Source: Sphingobium sp.
GTDB lineage: Bacteria > Pseudomonadota > Alphaproteobacteria > Sphingomonadales > Sphingomonadaceae
Assembly (NCBI GenBank): GCA_009360885.1
Contig: SPEL01000002.1
Coordinates: 248,001-312,000, forward strand
Reading direction: 5' to 3'
DNA: 64,000 nucleotides
Part shown: in pieces, positions 54,721-64,000 of the stretch
Layout: the number at the start of each line of letters is the position of its first letter
Position numbering within the stretch: position 1 is the first letter of the stretch
The notes under the pieces: model-generated
What the model was told of the DNA's origin: nothing
Databases searched by the model: none
Seen by the model: only the letters and a program-made list of their open reading frames with translations
Made by a program: the position numbers and the translations under genes

Positions 54721-55938
54721 TTATAAAAAGCCCTGATGCTTCGGTGCCTTATCGGCTGTGCGCTTCGCATCCCACACCGTAACAGCCAGTAACGCAACGC
54801 CGCCCAATGCCAGCGCGCAGCCCACCCAGCCGGTTGACGTCCAGCCATAACCCGCCGCGATTGCCATTCCGCCTAGCCATGGCCCAATCGCATTGGCGAC
54901 ATTGAAGGCGCTGTGATGCAATGCTGCTGCCAGCGTCTGCGCCTCTCCCGCCACATCCATCAACCGCATTTGCAATACTACGCCCACGCCGCCGCCAAAG
55001 CCGATGAAGAAAATATCCAGCCCGATCGTCCATATATTCTGCGCCGCCAGTGGATAGAGCGCCAGCGCCGACGCGCTCAGCAAAAACATGCCCGCAGCCG
55101 TAGGAATAAGCGCCTTATCCGCCGCCCATCCTGCGAATAAATTGCCCGCCGTCATGCCAACACCAAAAACCGCCAGTACCGCGGGAACAAGCGCCGCAGA
55201 CACGCCCGTCACCTCCATCATCGTTGTCGCGACATAGGTGTACACCGCAAACAGCCCGCCAAAGCCAACCGCACCGGTCAACAGCGTCAGCCATATCTGG
55301 CGGTTCGTCAGCGCCCCCAGTTCCTTGAGCGGGCTAGCCCCTTCGGGCGCGCCATCACGCGGGGCAAAAGCCATGACCAGCAAGGCCGTTGCCAGCGCGA
55401 GAACCGCCACCACGCCAAAACCATAGCGCCAGCCAATCACCTGCCCCAGCCAGTTAGCGAAAGGCACCCCGGCAACCGTCGCAATGGTCAGGCCCATCAT
55501 CACATAAGACACCGCCTGCGCGCGCTTATGACGCGGCGCAACAGAGGCCGCCGTCAACGCGGCCACACCGAAATAGGCACCATGAGGAAGGCCGCTGATG
55601 AACCTGAACAGCAACATGCTATGATAATCTGGCGCTATCGCGCTCAACCCATTACCCAGCGCAAACATCAACATCAGGCCGATCAGCAACACTCGGCGGG
55701 ACAATTTGGCCGCCAGTACCGCCAATATCGGCGCGCCAACCACCACGCCCAGCGCATAAATGCTGATGACATGGCCAGCAGTGGGTTCATCTATGCCCAG
55801 CGCCGGGGCAAAATAGGGAAGCAGGCTCATCGACGCAAATTCGGTTGTGCCGATGGCAAAGCCCCCCATAGCGAGGGAGAGCAGTATCAGACGAAAGCGG
55901 GTGACAGACACCGGAGCCGCCATTTGCTGATGATCCAC
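54721..55938 (-). CDS. MFS transporter, AraJ/DHA1 type
   Basis: A 405-residue (or 400, from ATG 55923) twelve-helix transporter. The opening GGFAIGTTEFASMSLLPYFA, AALKLSRR-like motif A (LAAKLSRRVLL) and PHGAYFGVAALTAASV are typical of AraJ/YdhP sugar or drug efflux carriers. GTG 55938 has AAAGG eight bases upstream. It converges on the amidohydrolase gene; the 156 bases between stops contain no clear terminator. Confidence 0.9.
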   Translation of the reverse strand: MDHQQMAAPVSVTRFRLILLSLAMGGFAIGTTEFASMSLLPYFAPALGIDEPTAGHVISIYALGVVVGAPILAVLAAKLSRRVLLIGLMLMFALGNGLSAIAPDYHSMLLFRFISGLPHGAYFGVAALTAASVAPRHKRAQAVSYVMMGLTIATVAGVPFANWLGQVIGWRYGFGVVAVLALATALLVMAFAPRDGAPEGASPLKELGALTNRQIWLTLLTGAVGFGGLFAVYTYVATTMMEVTGVSAALVPAVLAVFGVGMTAGNLFAGWAADKALIPTAAGMFLLSASALALYPLAAQNIWTIGLDIFFIGFGGGVGVVLQMRLMDVAGEAQTLAAALHHSAFNVANAIGPWLGGMAIAAGYGWTSTGWVGCALALGGVALLAVTVWDAKRTADKAPKHQGFL

Positions 55939-56070
55939 GATAATGGCCTTTGGGCTGAGGGAAATGACAACGCAGTCCTATACCGTGCGGCCACCATATC
56001 GCAATGCAGCAATTGACACATGTGCCCCACATTAAGAGAGGCCAGCGATGTTAGCAGGCGCTATATCCTG

Positions 56071-57792
56071 TCAACGCAGCGCCATTACCTGCCCGCAGCC
56101 GCGCGCTTCCATCTGCGCGCGCAGGGCAGCAGTCGCTTCATTATCCCACGCCACGCCTGCTATACCGATCGGCAAGAACAGGCTCTTGTCGAAAATCGCA
56201 ATGCTATGGCGGTCACAGAGACGATCAAGCTCCTCTGCCGATAGCATACCGATATTCATCACCACAGGCCGCCCCAACGGCGCGCCATCATGGCCACGCA
56301 CTACGTCAGTCACGAAACGCCCGCCTCGCGTATCCACCAGCACGACATCTGCATCAGCCGTCATGATCGCCCGATGCGATGCCGCATAAGGCGCTACATA
56401 TTCATGCGCACGCGCCATCAACAGACTGCCCGTCATCAACGCTACCAGCAAGGACGCCAACAACACCGGCGCTCGCGTCTCCCCCCCCGGTCGCCTCAAC
56501 GCTGCCCAGCCATAGCCAGCCAGCAACGCAAAGCTGCCGATAAATCCATGCAAATAGCGGTAGCCCCAGCCATAGCCCTGATCCATCGCCAACACCGCCA
56601 TACCAAAAGCCCCAAGCCCCAGAGGAAGCAAAGGCGTGCGCCCGGTCAGTGCATCACGCCAATCCATCCGCCACAGCGCAATCAGCGCCAGCGGTATCAA
56701 CAGCATGTTATTCCACGCCACAAAGCGAGAGAGATGCAGCAGCGGGTGCCATTTTGCCAGCACCCTGTCAAACAAGCTGTCCATCTTATCCGCGACGCCC
56801 GCTGATGGGCGCACATCCGCCGCCGGGCCATATAAATCCATCAGGAAAGTCGGCCACAGCTTTGCCCAGATGACCACTGCAATCACCAATATGGCGCTAT
56901 GGAAAACAAGCGGCCCCCAACGCCGCCCCAGCGCAAACCATAATAAAAAGGGCAACAGAAACGGCAAAGGATAATGATATTGGTGCAGCCCCGTCAGGAT
57001 CAAAGCCACCAGCGCAGCCCCGACATGGCCTGCTTTATCATCGCGCAGCACCAGCGCCAGCCATAGCATATTCAGGGCGAAATGGCCGGTCATCGCATAA
57101 GGGGTCATCCCCGTAACGAGTAATTGCGTAGAACTGAGCGCCATCAGCACCGAAACCGCCACAGCATCGGGCCGGTCAGGGAACAGGCGCAGCGCCACCC
57201 GCCACAACGAAAGCAGGCCAATTATCAGGAAAACCGGCCCGGCCACATTGCCATCCCCCAGCCAGCCGAATAGCGCCCGCACCGCCGAATTGAGCGGCAA
57301 ATAAGCCGCCGTCCACACCTTATCCGCACCGAAGGGAGAGAAGAACTCCGGCATGATCGCCCGGCGATAGTCCAGCCATTCCGCCGGAATCGGCCAGCCT
57401 ATGCCGCCATGACGCAAGGCCGCCGCGCCAAATTCCGCCACCTGCTCATCCCTCGACAGGCTATAGTCGCCAAAGAGCCAGTACCGCCCCGCCCATGCGA
57501 TGACAGCAAAGGCCAGCACCAGCCCCACAACCACCGAGCCGCGCAGGGCAAGCCGCCAATCCAGCCCCCCCGTCCAATATGTCACCCGCGCCCTGCCAGT
57601 AAACAGGCCCAGCCCCGCCAGCGTCGCCCCGCCCAGCAACAAAGCAGGGAAATCCTGCGTACTGAAAAGGCCATGCCCCAGCGAAGCGCCCCGTAGCCAA
57701 AGGACTTCTATTCCCCAACTGAGGCCAGCCCATAAAAATATGGCAAGCCCGCTCAGCACCATTAGCCAGGAAGGATGCAGGCGATATTTCAC
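56071..57792 (-). CDS. Polytopic membrane protein, GT-C glycosyltransferase-like
   Basis: A 573-residue protein with about twelve membrane helices. After two helices pairs comes a periplasmic loop with GDYSLSRDEQVAEFGA (about 128-143), whose acidic pair resembles the catalytic loop of GT-C (PMT/ArnT-like) enzymes, which use polyprenyl-phosphate sugars. A soluble C-terminal part (about 480-573) includes DVVLVDTRGGRFVTDV. Sequence similarity to named families is weak, so GT-C is inferred from topology and context. Last gene of the capsule-type operon, its ATG overlapping the FkbM stop by four bases. Confidence 0.74.
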   Translation of the reverse strand: MKYRLHPSWLMVLSGLAIFLWAGLSWGIEVLWLRGASLGHGLFSTQDFPALLLGGATLAGLGLFTGRARVTYWTGGLDWRLALRGSVVVGLVLAFAVIAWAGRYWLFGDYSLSRDEQVAEFGAAALRHGGIGWPIPAEWLDYRRAIMPEFFSPFGADKVWTAAYLPLNSAVRALFGWLGDGNVAGPVFLIIGLLSLWRVALRLFPDRPDAVAVSVLMALSSTQLLVTGMTPYAMTGHFALNMLWLALVLRDDKAGHVGAALVALILTGLHQYHYPLPFLLPFLLWFALGRRWGPLVFHSAILVIAVVIWAKLWPTFLMDLYGPAADVRPSAGVADKMDSLFDRVLAKWHPLLHLSRFVAWNNMLLIPLALIALWRMDWRDALTGRTPLLPLGLGAFGMAVLAMDQGYGWGYRYLHGFIGSFALLAGYGWAALRRPGGETRAPVLLASLLVALMTGSLLMARAHEYVAPYAASHRAIMTADADVVLVDTRGGRFVTDVVRGHDGAPLGRPVVMNIGMLSAEELDRLCDRHSIAIFDKSLFLPIGIAGVAWDNEATAALRAQMEARGCGQVMALR

Positions 57793-58556
57793 GCGCTAAT
57801 GGCCCCTTCCCCCGCGAGGTCAGCGCGCAGGAAAATACCATCCATTTCCACCAGAGCCGGGAAATGCCCCTTATTATTGGCGAAAAAGGCGTTGGGAATG
57901 AAACCGCGTTCCTCCAGCCAGCCAATCATCGCGCGATATTCGGTCGCGCCTTCATATTGGGGCCGCACGGCGAGTTCGGTCTGCACACCCAACATCAGGG
58001 ATAATGCATCCCCCGCCCCTTCGCACACGGCGCGGTCATGCCCCTGCGTATCCATTTTAAGGAAAGGGCGCGAAAGGCCATATTGCCCCAATAAATCCTT
58101 TATCATCCCGTCCAGCCTGCGGCACTGCATCTGCACAGTCCGTTCCACCTTATTACGGTCCGCAAAAATCGGGTCGAGATGGTCAGACGGCTTTTTCAGC
58201 GAACTGAACTGATGGGCGGCCATGATATGAAATTCGCTCTCTCCATCAAAATCGGAAAGGGCAATATTATGGACATGCCATTTCGGGTCTTTCGCTGCCT
58301 CTCGTGCCACTATGGCGAATATATCCGGGTTAGGCTCAAAGGAGAAAATATGCCCCGTAAAGCCGCAATCCTTGCGGGCAGTCAGCGCATATTGGCCCTG
58401 ATTAGCGCCCACATCAATCAGTGCATCAATAGCAAAAGCATCGAAAAAGCGATGGAGCGCCCAGATTTCCGGAAATTGATGGATGCGCCCCGCCAGCGCC
58501 AGACGCAGGCCCAGCCCGCGCCGTTTCACTTCCCGCTTTATGCGCTCAGAATTCAT
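57789..58556 (-). CDS. FkbM-family methyltransferase
   Basis: A 255-residue SAM-dependent methyltransferase. The SAM site is DALIDVGANQGQYAL, followed by SFEPNPDIFAI and LKMDTQGHD, typical of FkbM O-methyltransferases that modify sugars in polysaccharides and glycopeptidolipids. It overlaps both neighbours by four bases, marking a tight operon with the GT4 and GT-C-like genes. Confidence 0.92.
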   Translation of the reverse strand: MNSERIKREVKRRGLGLRLALAGRIHQFPEIWALHRFFDAFAIDALIDVGANQGQYALTARKDCGFTGHIFSFEPNPDIFAIVAREAAKDPKWHVHNIALSDFDGESEFHIMAAHQFSSLKKPSDHLDPIFADRNKVERTVQMQCRRLDGMIKDLLGQYGLSRPFLKMDTQGHDRAVCEGAGDALSLMLGVQTELAVRPQYEGATEYRAMIGWLEERGFIPNAFFANNKGHFPALVEMDGIFLRADLAGEGAISA

Positions 58557-59758
58557 TGCTTCATCGCCCTTTCCCGTGCGATTTCATAAACATCCAGCGT
58601 CAGGGCCGCAGCATCGCTCCATTGCCCCATAGCCTGCCTCATCAGCCGCACGCCCTGGCCCCATTGCGCCCGCTGCGTTTCATTTTCAATCGCCATACGC
58701 AAAGTCTGCGTCAATGCGGCTTTATCCTCCGGCGGGCAGAGCGCTACTAACGCCTCATCCAGCCCGGAGAACATCCCAACGCGGGTTGCAACCATCGCTT
58801 TGCCATAGTGCAGGGCAGAGAGAAAAGCACCGCTACTGTCGATATGGCGATAGGGAAATACAATAATGTCAGCGCGTTGCAAATGCGCATCAAGGCGCGG
58901 TTCGGTTAGGAAACCAAGATCCAGCACCAACCGATCGGCAAAGCCCGCCGCCTTCACACGCTCCAGCAATGGCGCAATATCCATGAAGGGTTTGCCCGCA
59001 ACCGCCAGTTCAAAATCCACCCCTTGCTGCCACAAAGCGATGCAGGCATCAATCAGCAGGTCAAAGCCCTTATAAGGGCGGATGGTCCCGAAAAAGAGGG
59101 TGCGCGGTCTTTTGGGGGCAGGTACGGCAGCAAGATCATCTGCGCTGGCCCGCGCCAGCTCCATCGGCGGATGCGGCACAATATGCAGCTTTTCTGCCGC
59201 CAGTCCCTGCGCCAACATGGCACCACGGGTTTCCTCACCATGAACAATCAGCGCATCGAAACAGTCGAGCAGAGCGCGGTATCCTGCCGCCTGCGCACCG
59301 CTATCCCCATGAAAGGCGGAAGCATTATGGACGGTATGAACCAGCGCCGGAAGTTTCCCGTTTTTGCTGCGCGCCAGCCGATCAACCAGCATCCTGTCAG
59401 CCATCGGAAAGGGCAACCATTGCACATGCACCACGTCCGCGGCCTGCATCGCGCCCACATCCGCCAGACGCGCCTGTGCCAGATATTCCGCCGCCTTGGC
59501 CGCGCGAAAGGCTTTTCCTTCACCCAATGCCCCGCGAAGCCTTTCTGACAGGCGAAAGAAATGCGCATCATAATGATAATTTTTCGGCTCTATCGCGTCG
59601 GTTCCTCGCATGGGCCGCCCATAGAGCGTCACTTGATGGCGGCCCTTTGGCAGCTCATCTACCCGCGGCCCATTCACCTGCGCCAGCGCAGCACAGAGGC
59701 TATCATCATAGCGCCCGGTAAAGAGCGATGGGTCCACCATGGCAATGCGCATCTTCAC
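58553..59758 (-). CDS. Glycosyltransferase, GT4-like
   Basis: A 401-residue GT-B enzyme with an N-terminal domain containing ADVVHVQWLPFPMADR and HTVHNASAFHGD, and a donor domain with FFGTIRPYKGFDLLIDAC, DLGFLTEPRLDAHLQRADIIVFPYR and SALHYGKAMVAT. The acidic pair of the E(x7)E motif is not perfect. It should add a sugar to the growing glycan. Coupled by four-base overlaps to the flippase upstream and FkbM downstream. Confidence 0.9.
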   Translation of the reverse strand: MKMRIAMVDPSLFTGRYDDSLCAALAQVNGPRVDELPKGRHQVTLYGRPMRGTDAIEPKNYHYDAHFFRLSERLRGALGEGKAFRAAKAAEYLAQARLADVGAMQAADVVHVQWLPFPMADRMLVDRLARSKNGKLPALVHTVHNASAFHGDSGAQAAGYRALLDCFDALIVHGEETRGAMLAQGLAAEKLHIVPHPPMELARASADDLAAVPAPKRPRTLFFGTIRPYKGFDLLIDACIALWQQGVDFELAVAGKPFMDIAPLLERVKAAGFADRLVLDLGFLTEPRLDAHLQRADIIVFPYRHIDSSGAFLSALHYGKAMVATRVGMFSGLDEALVALCPPEDKAALTQTLRMAIENETQRAQWGQGVRLMRQAMGQWSDAAALTLDVYEIARERAMKQ

Positions 59759-61083
59759 CCCTTCACCAACTGGCCTATCGCCCGCAAATGCAGCATCGCG
59801 GCGACAAAAAAGGCCAGCGTATACGCAATCATGAAATCCAGTCCCACTTCACCGGGTTGCGAATTTCCAGCCATGAGAAGAGCCAGCGGCACGCTGAGCA
59901 ATGACCCTGCCAAAAATGGCAGTGACTGACGCAGCATCAGCCAGAAACGCCCCAATGATCCTTGTAAATATACCGACACACATATGACAGAGAGCATCAG
60001 CAAAAGCACGCACAGCAACAGCATTTCCCATGTACTGAGCTGACTTCGTCCATCAAATAATATTGAAAACAACCGTTTTCCAACGATCAGCAAAGAAATA
60101 TCCGCGCAAACCGCTACTCCTATGCCCACCATCAGCGCTTTTTTAAGGGCAGCGCGAAAAGAAGCCTTATCGCCCGAAAACCAAAAACGGGTAAGACGCG
60201 GCAACGCCCCCTCAATAGTCGCGCGAATGGTGATAGCGACAGAGCGGATGATCTTGAACACAAAATCAAAAAGCAGCATCAGCGAAAGATCATGGCTGAG
60301 CGCCGCTATCATGAAATAAGGGCCGTTATACGCGGCCATTTCGCTCATCGTCAGCGCAGCAGAAGCGCCAATATCGCGCAAATAAGTGCGCCGGATATGC
60401 CCGCCCCCTGTCCGCAGTGCAAACCAATGGGAAACATGCATCCCGCTGCGCCGCTGCACCAATATCATGCCCGCCAGTACCGCCCCGCCATTCAGCAGCA
60501 GTTGCAAAGAAACCGAAAGCATCAGATCCAGCCCGAAGAGAACCGATACTAATATGCCGAGGCCTGCCATGCGCCGCGCGCAATCGATAATTTCCCAGAC
60601 CATATTATAATCGAGCGCCGCCAGCGACCTTTTCACCAGCAAAAGCAGCATATTAAGAACGGAAGATAAGAAAAATATCAGGAAAATCGCTGGCAATTCC
60701 GTCCTGATCCACCCCACTGCGATGGCCAGTGCAACGATGGCTGCGCCCATTATAATCAGACTGCCCAGAAACAGGAAAAGCGCGCCTATTTCTTCATATC
60801 GAAAATCGCTGGTGCCACCGTCTACTCCGTTATCAGCGGCCCGGCCCAGCCAATATTTCCGTAACCGGGCATAAATAACATTGGTCAGGCCAAATTCCGA
60901 CGACTGGGTGAAATTGTTAAAGGCGATGAGCAGCAAAAACGCCTGGAACTCCATCCCCGGCAAGGCCCGCACAAAGACAAAAGTGACGGCAAAGCCCCAC
61001 AGCATCGCCAAAGCCACATTGGCCATTTTCGCCAATGTCAGCAGTGATGCCGATTTTTCTGCTCTGGCCAGAACGGCCTTCAC
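59755..61083 (-). CDS. Second polysaccharide flippase-like membrane protein
   Basis: A 442-residue, roughly twelve-helix protein of the MATE-like polysaccharide exporter superfamily. The first helix region (MANVALAMLWGFAVTFVFVRALPG) and FNNFTQSSEFGLTNVIYARLRK resemble Wzx flippases, though less typical than the one at 46946. A soluble-looking stretch (about 95-110) joins helices 3 and 4. Eleven bases after the methyltransferase stop and overlapping the GT4 start by four bases. Confidence 0.84.
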   Translation of the reverse strand: MKAVLARAEKSASLLTLAKMANVALAMLWGFAVTFVFVRALPGMEFQAFLLLIAFNNFTQSSEFGLTNVIYARLRKYWLGRAADNGVDGGTSDFRYEEIGALFLFLGSLIIMGAAIVALAIAVGWIRTELPAIFLIFFLSSVLNMLLLLVKRSLAALDYNMVWEIIDCARRMAGLGILVSVLFGLDLMLSVSLQLLLNGGAVLAGMILVQRRSGMHVSHWFALRTGGGHIRRTYLRDIGASAALTMSEMAAYNGPYFMIAALSHDLSLMLLFDFVFKIIRSVAITIRATIEGALPRLTRFWFSGDKASFRAALKKALMVGIGVAVCADISLLIVGKRLFSILFDGRSQLSTWEMLLLCVLLLMLSVICVSVYLQGSLGRFWLMLRQSLPFLAGSLLSVPLALLMAGNSQPGEVGLDFMIAYTLAFFVAAMLHLRAIGQLVKG

Positions 61084-61094
61084 CCTACCCCCTC

Positions 61095-61844
61095 TCAGCG
61101 AACAGAGGCGGGCTTGCGCGCGCAGAAAATCACATCATCCAGCGCCATCAGCGATACATCACCGGGCGGACAATCTTCTGCGCGCAGCAATTCCACTTCA
61201 AAGCCCGCAGCACGAATATGATCGGCAAAATCCAGCCCATATTGGCGCACATGGTCCCACTGGCCGTAGCGCTTTTCCCGTTCCTGCGGGGTCATACCCG
61301 GCGCGCCTTCCTCGGTTGGCTTATCCCATAACGGCACCAGCAGCCATGCCTCTGCGCCCGGTTTCAGCGCATCATATATTTGCCGCAGCACATGGGCTGC
61401 GTCGGGCACATGTTCCATCACATGGCTGGCGTAAAACAGATCAAAATGATCGCGCTCGCCAATGTTCATCAGGTCTACCCGGCGCACCCCCGGCACAGGA
61501 TAACGCGACGGATCAATATCCGCCGGCACATATTCGCCCGCTTTGCTGCGGAATTTTTCGACGAGACTGCCCTCATTAGGCGCCATATGAAGAATGGCTC
61601 CGCCCTGCGGCACCACCAGCCCGCCACGCGAGATCAGATAATTAACCAGCCGTTCGCGCGGAGATGCGCCACAAAGCGGGCAGCCCCATTCGCTATTATC
61701 GCCATAGCGGAAAAAACCGACGACAGCGCCGCCACAGGCCGGACAATGCCGGTTCGCCTGCGCACCCAGTTTCGCCCGCACGGTAAGAGCCGTGCGCGTT
61801 ACATGTTTGCCTGCCGCCTTCAGCACACGTTGCGCGGTAATCAT
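61095..61844 (-). CDS. SAM-dependent methyltransferase with N-terminal zinc ribbon
   Basis: A 249-residue protein. Two CxxC pairs (CPACG and CPLCG, about 34-60) form a zinc ribbon ahead of ASPRERLVNYL; the class I methyltransferase core has ILHMAPNEGSLVEKF, DIDPSRYP and DLFYASHVMEHVPDAAHVLRQ. Such proteins occur in polysaccharide operons, where they probably methylate a sugar or related intermediate; the exact acceptor is unknown. Between the priming transferase and the flippase on the same strand. Confidence 0.9.
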   Translation of the reverse strand: MITAQRVLKAAGKHVTRTALTVRAKLGAQANRHCPACGGAVVGFFRYGDNSEWGCPLCGASPRERLVNYLISRGGLVVPQGGAILHMAPNEGSLVEKFRSKAGEYVPADIDPSRYPVPGVRRVDLMNIGERDHFDLFYASHVMEHVPDAAHVLRQIYDALKPGAEAWLLVPLWDKPTEEGAPGMTPQEREKRYGQWDHVRQYGLDFADHIRAAGFEVELLRAEDCPPGDVSLMALDDVIFCARKPASVR

Positions 61845-61910
61845 TGAATAGCGTCTCCTTGTGGCAGGGCAGGCAATATGGGCGCTGCCTTTATGCCAAA
61901 AACCACCAGC

Positions 61911-63278
61911 TTAATAGGCCTTATCATGCACCAATACACGGAAGGTTTTCACCATGATTTTAATATCTCGCCAAATGGACCAGTCCGTCACATATTCAAG
62001 GTCTGATTGCAGGCGGAGGATAAGATCTTCGTAAACTTCGGTATTGCCGCGATAGCCGCGAATTTGCGCCAGCCCGGTAATGCCCGGCTTAATGCAATGT
62101 CGTGCCCAGTAACGCTGGTCCACTTCCCAGTACAGCGCATCCGCCGCCTTGGCACCAGCCGCATGGGGACGCGGGCCAACAATGCTCATATCCCCTAGCA
62201 ACACATTGAAAAGCTGTGGTAATTCATCAAGGCTGGTACGGCGGATAAACGCCCCCACACGCGTAACGCGGGGGTCATCCCGCTGGGTCAGCTTATCCGC
62301 CTGAAAATCCGACATATCCGTCCGCATGGACCGGAATTTGAAAATGCGAAAAGGCCGCGCATCACGCCCCAGCCTGCTCTGACGAAAGAAAACCGGACCG
62401 GGGCTGGAGAGTTTCACCGCAATCGCTGTACCGATCAACACCGGCGACAGGAAAATAATCGCAGCACCCGATACGACGACATCAAATATCCGCTTGATGA
62501 TGCGGTCACGAAAATCCAGCGGCCCACCGGCAACAATCACCGTCGGCTGATGCTGGAATGTGCCGCCACGTGCCGGCGCAAAACGCGCCAGTTCCGGCAC
62601 CAATATCTCCCCGCGCGCGGAGAGGGATTTGAGCGCAATGCTCCAATATTCCATGCGGTCTACCGGGCAGGACACCACGACATGTTCCGCACCGCCCACG
62701 GCAAGGGCCAGCTTTGCGGCCATTTCCGCATCCTGCCGCGCCGGGTCCAGCCCAATTGCACGCGCATCCAGCACCGTTACCCTAGCGGGCAAAGGCGGGA
62801 TCGGCACGCCATCCGCGATAAACAGCTCCATCACCGGCATATCGCCCAGCATCCGGCGGGACAGCCCCGTCACCACCACCCGCGTCGCAATCAGCCCCAG
62901 AACCGAAAGGCTACTGCCGACAACAAAGGTAAGGCGCGATAATTGCTGGCCCGATTTGGCGAAGAACACCAGCACCAGCGCCACCAGCACAGCCTGCGCC
63001 AGCGCCATAATCGCATGGGCGCTGCTGCTGCTCACCCGGCCTAACATACGGATGCCATAGGCACCGCTATTAATCGCCAACAAGGCATAAATCGGTGCCA
63101 ATATGGTGAACATCGCTATGCCATGCGGCTTGCCCGGCTCCCCCCATGGAGACCCCAGCACCAACCAGTTAGCGAGAATGAAGCAGGCCAGCATCGCCCA
63201 CATATCCAGCACAAGGCCCAGCATATAGAGGCGCAGCCGCGCGCTTTCCTTGCTAACCGGAGGGGACGAAGAAGTCAT
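61911..63278 (-). CDS. Undecaprenyl-phosphate priming sugar transferase (WbaP/ExoY type)
   Basis: A 455-residue polyprenol-phosphate hexose-1-phosphate transferase that starts glycan synthesis on undecaprenyl phosphate. Four N-terminal helices and a Rossmann-like middle part (CoA-binding-like) precede the catalytic domain from about 265: [58 protein letters not shown], and [17 protein letters not shown]. All catalytic elements are present. It is the first large gene of the operon that runs to 56071; its ATG overlaps the stop of a short upstream frame. Confidence 0.95.
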   Translation of the reverse strand: MTSSSPPVSKESARLRLYMLGLVLDMWAMLACFILANWLVLGSPWGEPGKPHGIAMFTILAPIYALLAINSGAYGIRMLGRVSSSSAHAIMALAQAVLVALVLVFFAKSGQQLSRLTFVVGSSLSVLGLIATRVVVTGLSRRMLGDMPVMELFIADGVPIPPLPARVTVLDARAIGLDPARQDAEMAAKLALAVGGAEHVVVSCPVDRMEYWSIALKSLSARGEILVPELARFAPARGGTFQHQPTVIVAGGPLDFRDRIIKRIFDVVVSGAAIIFLSPVLIGTAIAVKLSSPGPVFFRQSRLGRDARPFRIFKFRSMRTDMSDFQADKLTQRDDPRVTRVGAFIRRTSLDELPQLFNVLLGDMSIVGPRPHAAGAKAADALYWEVDQRYWARHCIKPGITGLAQIRGYRGNTEVYEDLILRLQSDLEYVTDWSIWRDIKIMVKTFRVLVHDKAY

Positions 63279-63394
63279 TATTTCTGCTCTGCCCCGGCCA
63301 TATCCTGTATAGCCCCATAAAGGCTATCCCTATCGCCATGCAGAAAAGCTGATAAATTTTCGATCATAAACCCGGCATCATGAGTGTTCGCCAT
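63278..63394 (-). CDS. Possible short coupled peptide ahead of the priming transferase
   Basis: A 38-codon frame (MANTHDAGFMIENLSAFL at the start) whose TAA shares one base with the ATG of the priming transferase (TAATG). A G-rich AGGGGGGG lies about eight bases before its ATG. It has no recognised domain. The overlap suggests translational coupling, either as a leader peptide or a small subunit; it may equally be a chance frame. Confidence 0.35.
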   Translation of the reverse strand: MANTHDAGFMIENLSAFLHGDRDSLYGAIQDMAGAEQK

Positions 63395-63445
63395 TACGGA
63401 CGCCCCCCCCTTTACACAAGCTTCTCTCCGTCTCAAATAGGGGCG

Positions 63446-64000
63446 ATGACAAACATCCCGAAACAGTCGCCCTTCCATTGGCTGGCTATGCCTCTATGGG
63501 CAATACAGTTGGTAACAGGGGCTAAATCCTTTCTGGACAATCCACTGATCGGGTCAAAAAAACTAAATGAACGCGGCCTGCACCGCTGGCGGATCAGAAC
63601 GACTCATGCATTGGCGGTAATGCGCCGGAGCCGTCTGGCCAGACATATCAGCGCCGAAGATCGCGCCCAATTTGCACAGCAAGGCTATGTGAAGGTGCCG
63701 GACTTTCTGCCCGCCGAACAGTTCGCCGCACTGCGCGATGCGGTACTTTCCCGCACTTCCCCCGCGCGGGAAATGGTACAGGGCGATACTATCACCCGCC
63801 GCATCGCCATAGACGCCGATATGCTGCGGGACATTCCCGCCCTGCGCAGCCTCATCCGCCAGCCGCGATGGGCCGGATTGATGCGCTATGTCGCCAGTTT
63901 CAACATCGAACCACTTTATTATATCCAGACCATCCTCACCCATCAGGAAGATGCGCCGGAAGACCCCCAAACCAGCCTGCATGAAGATACTTTCCACCCG
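63446..64000 (+). CDS. Phytanoyl-CoA dioxygenase-like protein, cut by the right edge
   Basis: The first 185 codons of a gene running off the window. The N-terminal part is basic; from about residue 65 (EDRAQFAQQGYVKVPDFLP) it follows the PhyH pattern of Fe(II)/2-oxoglutarate oxygenases, and the last visible residues LHEDTFHP contain the first iron ligands, HxD. An in-frame ATG at 63380 is possible, but AGGGG five bases before 63446 favours this start. It is divergent from the polysaccharide operon and may hydroxylate a lipid, sugar or small metabolite of that pathway. Confidence 0.82.
   Translation, partial: MTNIPKQSPFHWLAMPLWAIQLVTGAKSFLDNPLIGSKKLNERGLHRWRIRTTHALAVMRRSRLARHISAEDRAQFAQQGYVKVPDFLPAEQFAALRDAVLSRTSPAREMVQGDTITRRIAIDADMLRDIPALRSLIRQPRWAGLMRYVASFNIEPLYYIQTILTHQEDAPEDPQTSLHEDTFHP

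Overview
The window looks like a chromosomal segment of an alphaproteobacterium, most likely of the Sphingomonadales. The grounds are a ThiS-ThiG fusion, an NDUFA12-type complex I subunit beside a DUF2155 lipoprotein and aat, accBC next to aroQ, a ferulate/vanillin-type aromatic module, and two blocks of capsule or exopolysaccharide genes. Base composition is moderately GC-rich and fairly even. I saw no transposase, integrase, CRISPR array or phage gene. The order-level placement is inferred from gene content and protein flavour, not from a database search.

Layout. 1-525: rplL with its terminator (rplJ lies off the left edge). 577-4730 (minus): an orphan RES-domain protein, a HAD hydrolase and a large exported M1 aminopeptidase. 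4888-8690: an iron module, with a trilactone-esterase-like hydrolase divergent from a siderophore-type binding protein and a YncE-like beta-propeller; a Fur-box-like site lies between them. 8778-17618: acyl-CoA and aromatic catabolism, with two large acyl-CoA dehydrogenases, an MFS transporter, a hydroxycinnamoyl-CoA hydratase-lyase and vanillin-type dehydrogenase pair, and MarR and TetR regulators. 17741-21963 (minus): an alcohol oxidation operon (ExaC-type aldehyde dehydrogenase, AdhP, DUF779 protein) below a GAF-Fis regulator, with a long palindromic operator candidate in between. 22061-32980: a membrane GT2, an exported protein, a CoA-transferase pair, CsbD, thiSG, aroQ, accBC with a class A beta-lactamase coupled behind it, an ArsC-like reductase and a lone ParA.

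33431-35694 (minus) is tRNA-Trp, secE, nusG, rplK and rplA, separated here from rplJL by about 33 kb. 35836-38184 holds aat, a DUF2155 lipoprotein overlapping aat antisense, NDUFA12 and recX. 38408-44785 holds a fatty acyl-AMP ligase, a Bcr/CflA-type transporter, a CHAP hydrolase, a zinc alcohol dehydrogenase and bpt, so both bacterial N-degron transferases are within 9 kb.

44990-50471 and 56071-64000 are two glycan blocks (flippases, GT4 and GT2 enzymes, a GT-B glycerophosphotransferase-like enzyme, a priming sugar transferase, FkbM and zinc-ribbon methyltransferases, a GT-C-like membrane protein, and a phytanoyl-CoA-dioxygenase-like protein cut by the right edge). Between them lie ilvA, a beta-hydroxyacid dehydrogenase, an amidohydrolase-fold protein that has lost nearly all metal ligands, and an MFS transporter.

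The observations I rate highest are the apparently metal-less amidohydrolase, the 28-bp palindrome with its AAA+-less regulator, the beta-lactamase coupled to accBC, and the orphan RES protein with altered catalytic positions.
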